A DNA stretch of 6,871 nt. Source: Bryobacteraceae bacterium. Lineage in GTDB: Bacteria; Acidobacteriota; Terriglobia; Bryobacterales; Bryobacteraceae. Shown one piece after another: positions 1 through 6,871 of this stretch. The translations under genes were made by a program, and so were the position numbers. Location of the stretch: assembly GCA_947456995.1 (NCBI GenBank), contig CANGVB010000193.1, positions 1 through 6,871 on the forward strand, in the 5' to 3' direction. Positions within the stretch are counted from its first letter, which is position 1, and every line of letters starts with the position of its first letter. Under the pieces are notes generated by a model that saw nothing but the letters and a program-made list of their open reading frames with translations, searched no databases and was not told the DNA's origin.

Positions 1-1655
<1,655 letters not shown>

Positions 1656-1675
<20 letters not shown>

Positions 1676-2186
1676 TCACGTCCCTAAGGAGATTTTGTAT
1701 GTAGCGGCGGCGATTGAGCAAGCCGCGGATTTGCTTCAGTGTGTCTTCGCCGGGTGTCGCGTCGTGAACGGCGAAGAGCTTTTCTAATTCGATGTCGGAC
1801 TCACCCAGCAGAGTGGAGAAATGATCACGGGCACTCACCAGTTGCGGCCGGGCAGATTCGTCCCCATCTTTGAGTTCTTCGAGAGCCATGTTGAGCTCGA
1901 AAACTTCTTCGAGCAACTCTGGAGGAACTTCCTTGGTGCCCTGTTCACCGATGTCGAATCCACGATGCTTGAGAAAATACTCTGCCCGTTGGAGCGGATC
2001 ACGGAGAGTACGGTAAGCGTCGTTGAGCGTTGAGCTTTCCTGCAGGGCGGCGTCACGAACACTAGCTTCAGCACGGGCGAAGCGGTCGGGGTGGAGTTCC
2101 CGGCTGCGGCCATAAAACAGTTGTTGCAGCTCATTTAAATTGAGCTGCAACTTGGGGTCGATACCCAGAACGCGATAGTAATCCAT
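1656..2186 (-). CDS. hscB: Fe-S assembly J-domain co-chaperone HscB
   Basis: J-protein that brings IscU to HscA and stimulates its ATPase activity. The product is 176 residues, against 171 in E. coli, and starts MDYYRVLGI, close to the E. coli MDYFTLFGL start. The N-terminal J domain (about 1-75) carries the essential HPD triad at residues 32-34, the same positions as in E. coli. It also has the LNDAYRTLRDPLQRAEY segment (54-70), which corresponds to NQAWQTLRHPLMRAEY in the family. The rest is the helical C-terminal domain that contacts IscU. The zinc-binding cysteines found near the N terminus of eukaryotic HSC20 are absent, as in bacterial HscB. The gene starts 3 nt after the iscA stop with no clear ribosome site, so it is probably translationally coupled to iscA. 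Its last 20 nt overlap the hscA start. Confidence 0.95.
1681..1687 (-). promoter_or_regulatory. Ribosome binding site of hscA inside the hscB end
   Basis: TTAGGGA on the minus strand, with AGGGA 5 nt before the hscA ATG. It lies within the last codons of hscB (Leu-Arg-Asp) and supports ATG 1675 as the hscA start with a 20-nt gene overlap. Confidence 0.65.
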
Positions 2187-2189
2187 TGG

Positions 2190-2528
2190 TTAGCTAGAGA
2201 ACGAAGTACCGCAGCCGCAGCTTTTGGTGGCATTCGGATTGATGAACTCGAAGCCGCTCTGCATCAGGCTCTCTTTGTAATCTAGAATCATTCCCTTGAG
2301 GAAGAGCATGGACTTGGGATCGATGAAGACCTTCACGTCTTCGTAATCGAAGACGTGATCGGTGGCACGGGGCTTGGTGTCGAACTTGAACTGGTAGCTC
2401 AAGCCGGAACAGCCGCCGCCGAGTACACCGAGACGCAGACCGCCAGAGACGCCTTGTTTGGCGAAGGCCTGGCGGATCTTCGAGACGGCCTTGGGTGTTA
2501 CGTCGATCTTGAGTTCTGCGGTTTCCAT
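2190..2528 (-). CDS. iscA: A-type Fe-S cluster carrier protein (IscA)
   Basis: A-type carrier of the HesB/IscA family, which receives clusters or iron and delivers them to apoproteins, especially [4Fe-4S] targets. The product is 112 residues, close to the 107 of E. coli IscA. The three conserved ligand cysteines are visible: Cys40 in GGGCSGLSY (37-45), and Cys104 and Cys106 in the C-terminal SCGCGTSF (103-110). The N terminus (IDVTPKAVSKIRQ) and the GFEFINPNATKSCGCG tail are typical. The ATG directly follows the iscU stop (TAAATG, zero spacing) and I see no Shine-Dalgarno sequence, so translational coupling to iscU is likely. By sequence alone it could be called ErpA-like; the place between iscU and hscB decides for IscA. 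Confidence 0.95.
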   Translation of the reverse strand: METAELKIDVTPKAVSKIRQAFAKQGVSGGLRLGVLGGGCSGLSYQFKFDTKPRATDHVFDYEDVKVFIDPKSMLFLKGMILDYKESLMQSGFEFINPNATKSCGCGTSFSS

Positions 2529-2930
2529 TTATGCGTTGGCGTGTGCGGGGACAGCCTTCTTCTTGTAATCGTTGATGGCGGCCTTGATGGCGTCTTCAGC
2601 AAGAACAGAGCAGTGCACCTTGACAGGAGGAAGCGCGAGTTCAGTAACGATCTCAGTGTTCTTGATCTCCATGGCCTGATCGACGGTCTTGCCCTTGAGC
2701 CATTCGGTGGCGAGTGAGGAAGAAGCGATGGCCGAGCCACAGCCGAAGGTCTTGAACTTCGCGTCTTCGATGATGCCAGAGATGGGGTCGACCTTGATCT
2801 GGAGCTTCATGACGTCGCCGCATTCGGGAGCGCCAACCATGCCGGTGCCTACGTTCGGGTCGTTCTTGTCCATCGAACCGACGTTGCGCGGGTTTGAGTA
2901 GTGATCAACAACTTTTTCGGAATATGCCAT
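2529..2930 (-). CDS. iscU: Fe-S cluster assembly scaffold IscU
   Basis: Scaffold on which sulfur from IscS and iron are joined into a [2Fe-2S] cluster. The product is 133 residues, against 128 in E. coli. The active site is intact: Cys37 in GAPECGDVMK (33-42) with Asp39, Cys64 in FGCGSAIASSS (62-72), and His106-Cys107. The HscA recognition motif LPPVK is present at 100-104 and matches the presence of hscA in the operon. Similarity to proteobacterial IscU is very high (it starts MAYSEKVVDHYSNPRNVGS), which separates it from SufU and from NifU-type scaffolds. The C-terminal tail after KKKAVPAH is a few residues longer than usual and looks unstructured. It lies 29 nt after iscS and has its own strong ribosome site. 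Confidence 0.97.
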   Translation of the reverse strand: MAYSEKVVDHYSNPRNVGSMDKNDPNVGTGMVGAPECGDVMKLQIKVDPISGIIEDAKFKTFGCGSAIASSSLATEWLKGKTVDQAMEIKNTEIVTELALPPVKVHCSVLAEDAIKAAINDYKKKAVPAHANA

Positions 2931-2938
2931 TTTTGAGT

Positions 2939-2944
2939 TCTCCT
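2939..2944 (-). promoter_or_regulatory. Ribosome binding site of iscU
   Basis: AGGAGA on the minus strand, 8 nt before the iscU ATG. It is the best Shine-Dalgarno match in the operon and sits in the 29-nt iscS-iscU gap, the largest gap inside the operon. It fits a need for much scaffold protein, which is an inference. Confidence 0.8.
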
Positions 2945-2959
2945 AAAGATCCTGTGAAT

Positions 2960-4174
2960 TTAGTGCGCGGTCCATTCGACTTTGGACAGGTCGACGCCAT
3001 CCTTGAACATTTCCCAGAGGGGTGAAAGTTCGCGGAGCTTGTTGACCACTTCGATCATTTTGTTGGCTACATAATCGATCTCTTCGTCGGTGTTGAAGCG
3101 GCCGATGCCGAAGCGGATCGAGGTATGAGCGAGGTCGTCACCGAGGCCAAGGGCCTTGAGCACGTAGCTGGGCTCGAGGGTGGCAGAGGTGCAGGCAGAG
3201 CCTGAAGAGACAGCGATATCGTTGATGCCCATCAGAAGGGATTCGCCTTCGACGTAGGCAAAGCTCATGTTGAGGTTGTGGGGCAGGCGGCTGGTCATGG
3301 AGCCGTTGATGTAGGTTTCTTCGAGGGCGCTCTCGAGGGTGGTCTTCAAGCGATCGCGCATGATGCGGTGCTTGGCCATCTCGGTTTCCATGAGCTGGTT
3401 GCAGAGTTCGGCAGCCTTGCCGAAGCCGACGATACCGGGGACATTGAGCGTGCCGGAGCGCATGCCGCGCTCGTGGCCGCCGCCGTCCATCTGGGCGGAG
3501 ATCTGAACACGTGGGTTGCGACGACGAACATAGAGAGCGCCGACGCCTTTGGGGCCATACATCTTGTGAGCGGTGAGGCTCATGATGTCGATGTTGTCCT
3601 TGATCACGTTGACGGGGATCTTGCCAACGGCCTGGACGCCGTCGGTGTGGAAGAGGACGCCGCGCTCTTTGCAGATCTTGCCAATTTCAGAGACGTTCTG
3701 GATGACGCCGATTTCGTTGTTGGCGTACATGATGCTGACGAGGATCGTCTTGTCGGTGATCGCGTCGCGGAGCATGTCGAGGTCGACGAGGCCGTCGCCC
3801 TGGAGCGGCAGGTAAGTGACGCGAATGCCCTGCTTTTCGAGGTGCTTACAGGTATCGAGAATGGCCTTGTGCTCGGTGGCCACAGTGATGATGTGGTTGC
3901 CGCGCTCGGCGTACATTTCGGCTACGCCCTTGATGGCGAGGTTGTTGGACTCGGTGGCACCGGAGGTGAAAACGATCTCTTTGGAGTTGGCACCGATGAG
4001 GTCTGCAATTTGCTTGCGGGCATTTTCGACGCCTTCTTCAGCCACCCAGCCGAAGCTGTGGTTGCGGCTGGCGGCGTTGCCGAAGTTTTCAGAGAAGAAG
4101 GGGAGCATCGTTTCGACGACGCGGGGATCGCATTGGGTGGTTGCGTGATTGTCCAGGTAGATCGGTAACTTCAT
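2960..4174 (-). CDS. iscS: Cysteine desulfurase IscS
   Basis: PLP-dependent class V aminotransferase-fold enzyme that converts L-cysteine to L-alanine and leaves a persulfide on its active-site cysteine. The sulfur goes to IscU and, in many bacteria, also to tRNA thiolation. The product is 404 residues, exactly the E. coli length. Key residues are in place: His102 in [10 protein letters not shown], the PLP-binding Lys204 in [11 protein letters not shown], and the catalytic Cys328 in [16 protein letters not shown]. The [12 protein letters not shown] motif (231-242) and the C-terminal [15 protein letters not shown], part of the IscU/partner-binding tail, are also present. Relative to E. coli there is a small deletion near residue 30 and a one-residue insertion near residue 220. 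An AAGGAA ribosome site lies 10 nt upstream (4185-4190). The group I architecture and length exclude SufS and NifS-like forms. Confidence 0.97.
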   Translation of the reverse strand: MKLPIYLDNHATTQCDPRVVETMLPFFSENFGNAASRNHSFGWVAEEGVENARKQIADLIGANSKEIVFTSGATESNNLAIKGVAEMYAERGNHIITVATEHKAILDTCKHLEKQGIRVTYLPLQGDGLVDLDMLRDAITDKTILVSIMYANNEIGVIQNVSEIGKICKERGVLFHTDGVQAVGKIPVNVIKDNIDIMSLTAHKMYGPKGVGALYVRRRNPRVQISAQMDGGGHERGMRSGTLNVPGIVGFGKAAELCNQLMETEMAKHRIMRDRLKTTLESALEETYINGSMTSRLPHNLNMSFAYVEGESLLMGINDIAVSSGSACTSATLEPSYVLKALGLGDDLAHTSIRFGIGRFNTDEEIDYVANKMIEVVNKLRELSPLWEMFKDGVDLSKVEWTAH

Positions 4175-4197
4175 AAATAGAAAATTCCTTGTTTGTG

Positions 4198-4671
4198 CTA
4201 GCTCGGCAGGATCTGAGTGAGGTGGCCGCCGCCGAAGACTGCTCCGGGGGGCGGGTTGCCCGGGGGGAGCGGGTCGTCTTTTGTAAGGGCTATGATTGTG
4301 ATGCCTTCGAGGAGCCGCAAGATGCCTTCATGTACTTTTCTGAGCGGTTCTTTTACGGTGCACTGGCCGGATTGGTCGCACTTGTCATGAGTGAAGCAGG
4401 CGGTGAGGATGACGGGGCCGTCGACAACGCGGATGACTTCAAGAACGCTGATGAGGTTGGGGTCCCGAGCAAGCTTGTAGCCGCCGTTGGTGCCCTGGAC
4501 GCTCAGGAGGAAGCCGGCTTTGCCCAGCTTCTGAAGGACTTTGGAGAGAATCGGCAGGGGGATGTGATAGGTGTCGCCGATTTCTTTGGCGCTGGCGGCA
4601 CGCTCACCGGCGAGGGCGAGATGGCGCAGGGCGATCAGGCTGTAGTCGGCTTTTTTGGTGAGCTTGAGCAT
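4198..4671 (-). CDS. iscR: Rrf2-family Fe-S-sensing regulator, IscR-like
   Basis: Probable transcriptional regulator of the isc operon; in E. coli, [2Fe-2S]-IscR represses its own operon. The product is 157 residues (162 in E. coli). The N-terminal winged helix covers about 1-70: [19 protein letters not shown], the recognition-helix region [13 protein letters not shown], and the wing [10 protein letters not shown]. The cluster-binding cysteines are Cys92, Cys98 and Cys104, with the same numbers and spacing as in E. coli IscR. Two residues differ: the fourth E. coli ligand His107 is Lys here (His114 is the nearest candidate substitute), and Glu43, which shapes DNA specificity in E. coli, is Ser. 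A proline-rich segment ([12 protein letters not shown]) replaces the E. coli tail. It is the first gene of the operon, 23 nt before iscS, and has no Shine-Dalgarno sequence. Another Rrf2 type (SufR/RirA-like) is possible; the operon position supports IscR. Confidence 0.9.
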   Translation of the reverse strand: MLKLTKKADYSLIALRHLALAGERAASAKEIGDTYHIPLPILSKVLQKLGKAGFLLSVQGTNGGYKLARDPNLISVLEVIRVVDGPVILTACFTHDKCDQSGQCTVKEPLRKVHEGILRLLEGITIIALTKDDPLPPGNPPPGAVFGGGHLTQILPS

Positions 4672-4703
4672 GGAGGATTGCGGACTGAAAGTGTCCTGAT
4701 TCG

Positions 4704-4733
4704 AGTTTACAGTTGTTTCAGTTGTGTCGTCAA
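4704..4733 (-). promoter_or_regulatory. Candidate sigma70-type promoter of the isc operon
   Basis: On the minus strand, TTGACG (4733-4728) is a 5/6 match to the -35 consensus. It is followed after 18 nt by TAAACT (4709-4704), a 4/6 match to the -10 consensus. Transcription would start near 4697, giving a leader of about 25 nt before the iscR ATG. The -35 box is good and the -10 box weak, as often seen where an activator or repressor acts. Assigned by eye only. Confidence 0.5.
4710..4725. repeat. Direct repeat CAGTTGT x2 inside the candidate isc promoter
   Basis: CAGTTGT occurs at 4710-4716 and again at 4719-4725, a 9-bp period, exactly in the spacer between the candidate -35 and -10 boxes. 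A bound protein here would block RNA polymerase, so it is a possible operator. It does not match the palindromic E. coli IscR type 1 or type 2 sites. A 7-bp inverted pair, ACTGAAA (4684-4690) and TTTCAGT (4716-4722), spans the -10 box; chance could explain it. Confidence 0.3.
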
Positions 4734-4831
4734 GGAAAAGTGGTTCTTTTTGGTCTTGGATTCGAGAGGGGCTCTATGTTGTTGATTTGATTTGGTTAAG
4801 TGCGAAATTGGTTTCGTTCGTGATTTTATAT

Positions 4832-4863
4832 TCTCCTGGGCAGTTGGTGGGCTGCCCAGGAGA
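4832..4863. repeat. Perfect 12-bp inverted repeat (hairpin) with 8-nt loop
   Basis: TCTCCTGGGCAG (4832-4843) and CTGCCCAGGAGA (4852-4863) are exact reverse complements around the loop TTGGTGGG. The stem is GC-rich and would be very stable. Neither strand has a T-run after the stem (plus: GACACTTG; minus: ATATAAAA), so it is not a canonical intrinsic terminator. It lies about 100 bp upstream of the candidate isc promoter. It could be a U-less terminator for plus-strand transcription, a REP-like dispersed element, or a protein-binding palindrome. Confidence 0.85.
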
Positions 4864-5549
4864 GACACTTGTGGCGTCGGTTTACTTGAGGGCTATTCAA
4901 TTGTCGAAGAACTGGAGAGTGGATGCGGGCCCACGCCTCAATTCATTATTCGACGGCAGGACCAAGTTTTGAGGGTGTGGATTCGCGGTAAGAGATTGAG
5001 GGGGAAAGACTTAGATTGCTTGAAAATTTGCGTGAACGGGATTTGGCGAAACGCTGATAATGCTTTTGGTGGTCGAATTGAGCGGGAAATGGGGGCGGCA
5101 TGCGAAACGGAAAGCTCGGCGGGCGTCGATTTACTGGATGCAGTCGCTGGAGATTTGCTGGAAGCCCATGAGGATTGGCTTAGGGTTGACGGCGCGGTTG
5201 CAGGACGAGTCGAACAGTATTACTAGCACGGCGAGCAGCGGTATTTATACGTGATTCTTTAGCCAGCTATTCTGCGAGCGGGAGTTGGCCAAGCGGGTGG
5301 GGGCGTCGGCCTCTGCGGGCAGGACAGTCCCTAGGCTGAAATTTGCAGAGTTATGGCCTGTTCGTTGCTGTTGTCTCTTGGGCTAAGTGTCAAATTTTGA
5401 ATGACCTGGCCGAGAGAACGGGAAACGAACTGGGGCTGCTGTTTGGCGGAAAGAGCTCCAAAACGTTGAAGCAAATGAAAGGATGGCGCTGGGACACATT
5501 AGTTTGACGGCATTCAATAGTTTGGAGGCAGAGCAAAGGAATCTTGCCT

Positions 5550-5566
5550 GTTCAGGTTGGCTGAAC
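5550..5566. repeat. Small inverted repeat upstream of the propeller gene
   Basis: GTTCAG (5550-5555) and CTGAAC (5561-5566) are exact reverse complements around the 5-nt loop GTTGG, 41 nt before the start at 5607. It could be an operator or leader hairpin of that gene. A 6-bp stem of this kind can arise by chance. Confidence 0.3.
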
Positions 5567-5606
5567 CCAAAATAGTTTGCCTATTAGACTCACGGTCTGC
5601 GCAACT

Positions 5607-6871
5607 ATGTTAGTGATGAATTTGTTTTGGTTGCGGTTATTCAGTTTCGCACTAGCCTGCGCTCATTGCATGGGCCAGCAAATTCCAATGCAGCTGGTTG
5701 CCGGATCGCCTCCTGGGCTTACGCATTTGTTTGAGGATTCAATAGGACGCTTGTGGGTGGCCTCATCAAAGGGCGTGCACTATTTTGACGGTAGCCGTTT
5801 CTTCTCGCTGGAATCTGTTGGGGTGCCAACAACCGCTCAGGTTATGCAATTCGCGGAAGATCGAAATTCTTCCATCTGGATAGCGACAAATGAGGGGCTC
5901 TTTCGGTATGAGGGCGGCCGGGCTGAGCGAATTACTACGGGAGTGGTACAGTCTGTCGTTTCAATTGGCGATGGGGTTGCGATAGTAGCCCTCGGCACGG
6001 CGCCAGCAGGGATGTCACAGAAAACAGAGCTTGCCCGAGTGGTCAAGAGTCCGAAATGGGCTATCCAAAAGATGTTTGGAGTTGAGTCACAAGGACAGAT
6101 GTCCCAGGATCGTGCCGGAAACATTCTCTTTGCTTGTGCACCAGGGTGGTGTGAGGTGAAAAGCTCGGATGTTCTACGCTGGCCTGAAGGGAGCAGAGCA
6201 GCAGAGATCGTGCGCCATTTTGGAATCAAGACTGAGGCAAACCATGCCCAAGTCATTAGAGATCAAGCTGGATGCGTTTGGGTAGGACTTGAGGACAAGG
6301 TCGTCTACCAATGTCCAGGTGAGACAAAAGGGCGAGAATTGCCTGGATCTGTAGTAGCTCACGGCCAAATTCACATCTCGGAACGTTCAGATGGCACGAT
6401 TGCGATTTTCAGCAATTCTAAACTTGCGATTGGCCGGCCAGGATCATTCGATGTATTCGGGCCAGCTAATGGGATTGTAAGTGGATCGGTATCGACTTTT
6501 GGACGCGATGGGACACTTTGGGTAGGAGAGAATCGAGGCCTTTATCGCATCAGCTATCCGGCAAGATTGGAGTTTTGGACTGAACGGGAAGGGATGTTAG
6601 CAGCAAGTTCTGTTGCTCGGTTTACGAAATCTGGCGAAACTTATGCCGGGGCCGTGGGTGGCTTGTTGCAGCTATCCCAAGACCGCAAAAGCTGGAAACT
6701 TCTTCCAGGCACAGAGGACCTACGCCGGGTAGAAGGCTTGAAGATTGAAGCCGATGGCAAATCGATGCTCGCCGGATTGCCTGCATTCGGTGCCGCTATT
6801 TTTGATAGTTCTGGCAAGCGGATTGCCATGACATCGAAGCCCAGTTTCAATGCATGGCACTTTGCTCAAAC
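5607..6871 (+). CDS. Secreted Reg_prop beta-propeller sensor-type protein (3' end missing)
   Basis: An open frame of 421 codons runs from ATG 5607 to the window edge without a stop. The N terminus is signal-peptide-like: a hydrophobic stretch LFWLRLFSFALACA at about 6-19, then CMGQQ. The mature part repeats the two-component-regulator propeller blade pattern D-x-x-G-x-(L/I/V)-W-(V/I)-(A/G). Clear copies are DSIGRLWVASSKGVHYF (44-60), DRNSSIWIATNEGLFRY (85-101), DQAGCVWVGLEDKVVY (219-234) and GRDGTLWVGENRGLYRI (299-315). Degenerate blades lie near 168-184 and 262-276, and more follow 340. In this family the periplasmic propellers usually sense a ligand and are followed by a membrane segment and a histidine kinase, GGDEF or DNA-binding output, which would lie outside the window. 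ATG 5616 (MNLFWL) is an equally plausible start, and neither has a good ribosome site. Codon use is less GC-biased at third positions than in the isc genes. Confidence 0.8.
   Translation, partial: MLVMNLFWLRLFSFALACAHCMGQQIPMQLVAGSPPGLTHLFEDSIGRLWVASSKGVHYFDGSRFFSLESVGVPTTAQVMQFAEDRNSSIWIATNEGLFRYEGGRAERITTGVVQSVVSIGDGVAIVALGTAPAGMSQKTELARVVKSPKWAIQKMFGVESQGQMSQDRAGNILFACAPGWCEVKSSDVLRWPEGSRAAEIVRHFGIKTEANHAQVIRDQAGCVWVGLEDKVVYQCPGETKGRELPGSVVAHGQIHISERSDGTIAIFSNSKLAIGRPGSFDVFGPANGIVSGSVSTFGRDGTLWVGENRGLYRISYPARLEFWTEREGMLAASSVARFTKSGETYAGAVGGLLQLSQDRKSWKLLPGTEDLRRVEGLKIEADGKSMLAGLPAFGAAIFDSSGKRIAMTSKPSFNAWHFAQ

Larger units (their letters stand above)
4734..5606. other. Long spacer without a supportable gene
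   Basis: About 870 bases between the isc promoter and the next gene. Plus-strand open frames begin at 4792 (144 codons) and 5060 (64 codons), but their translations show no motif or family I recognise. They lack clear ribosome sites and overlap each other in different frames. The stretch contains a perfect hairpin (4832-4863), an ATG-less open stretch (5340-5507) and a small inverted repeat (5550-5566). It should also hold the promoter of the plus-strand gene at 5607, for which I see no convincing boxes. It may be a decayed gene region. Confidence 0.5.

Noticed and set aside
3278..4168. Plus-strand open frame of 296 codons opposite iscS
   Set aside because: It lies entirely antisense to a perfectly conserved iscS. 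Its translation is rich in Gly, Ala, Val and Asp without motifs, as expected when GC-ending codons of the real gene suppress stops on the other strand.
4189..4785. Plus-strand open frame of 198 codons over iscR
   Set aside because: It is antisense to the recognisable Rrf2 gene and shows no family features.
4832..4863. Intrinsic terminator reading of the hairpin
   Set aside because: No T-run follows the stem on either strand, and no convincing gene ends next to it.
4792..5226. Plus-strand open frame of 144 codons in the spacer
   Set aside because: No ribosome site, no recognisable domain, it runs straight through the perfect hairpin at 4832-4863, and another frame (5060-5254) is also open. 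Left as non-coding, though a fast-evolving hypothetical gene cannot be excluded.
5275..5340. RNA-like segment with GTTGGCCAAGCGGG and GGACAGTCC, faintly reminiscent of a tRNA D-arm or the RNase P RNA 5' part
   Set aside because: No T-arm sequence, no matching acceptor strand for a tRNA, and no later conserved RNase P blocks could be found downstream. A covariance-model search (Infernal/Rfam) would settle it.
5837..6374. Minus-strand open frames inside the propeller gene (5837-6256 and 6174-6374)
   Set aside because: The plus-strand frame carries the repeated propeller motif and a signal-peptide-like start; the minus frames have no features.

Overview
The window holds most of an iron-sulfur cluster assembly (ISC) operon on the minus strand, followed by a spacer of about 900 bases and the 5' part of an unrelated plus-strand gene for a secreted beta-propeller sensor-type protein. 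The organism is a GC-rich bacterium. The KKADY-type Rrf2 regulator and the Reg_prop (two-component-regulator propeller) protein resemble those of Acidobacteriota, especially Solibacter/Bryobacter relatives. That assignment is from memory of the families, is not proven by the window, and is moderate to weak.

Layout, in the direction of operon transcription (right to left): a candidate promoter near 4704-4733, then iscR (4671-4198), iscS (4174-2960), iscU (2930-2529), iscA (2528-2190), hscB (2186-1656) and hscA (1675 to the left edge, 3' end missing). Spacing is tight: 23 nt iscR-iscS, 29 nt iscS-iscU, 0 nt iscU-iscA, 3 nt iscA-hscB, and a 20-nt hscB/hscA overlap. This is the order of the classical proteobacterial iscRSUA-hscBA operon. 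The next classical gene, fdx, would lie beyond the left edge and is not seen.

The parts make a complete assembly line. IscS takes sulfur from cysteine and the cluster is built on IscU. The HscB/HscA co-chaperone and chaperone act on IscU, which carries the LPPVK motif that HscA recognises. IscA is an A-type carrier, and IscR is the likely Fe-S-sensing repressor of the operon. All catalytic and ligand residues I could check are present except in IscR, where the three cysteines are conserved but the fourth ligand (His107 in E. coli) is Lys and the specificity residue Glu43 is Ser.

The spacer (about 4734-5606) has no gene I can support. It contains one striking element, a perfect 12-bp inverted repeat with an 8-nt loop at 4832-4863 and no T-run on either side. 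It also contains a weak ATG-less open stretch at 5340-5507. From 5607 a plus-strand gene runs off the right edge. Its product starts with a signal-peptide-like segment and continues as repeated Reg_prop blades; any C-terminal output domain is outside the window. I found no mobile element, CRISPR array, intact tRNA or rRNA, and nothing that looks like an undescribed multi-gene system.
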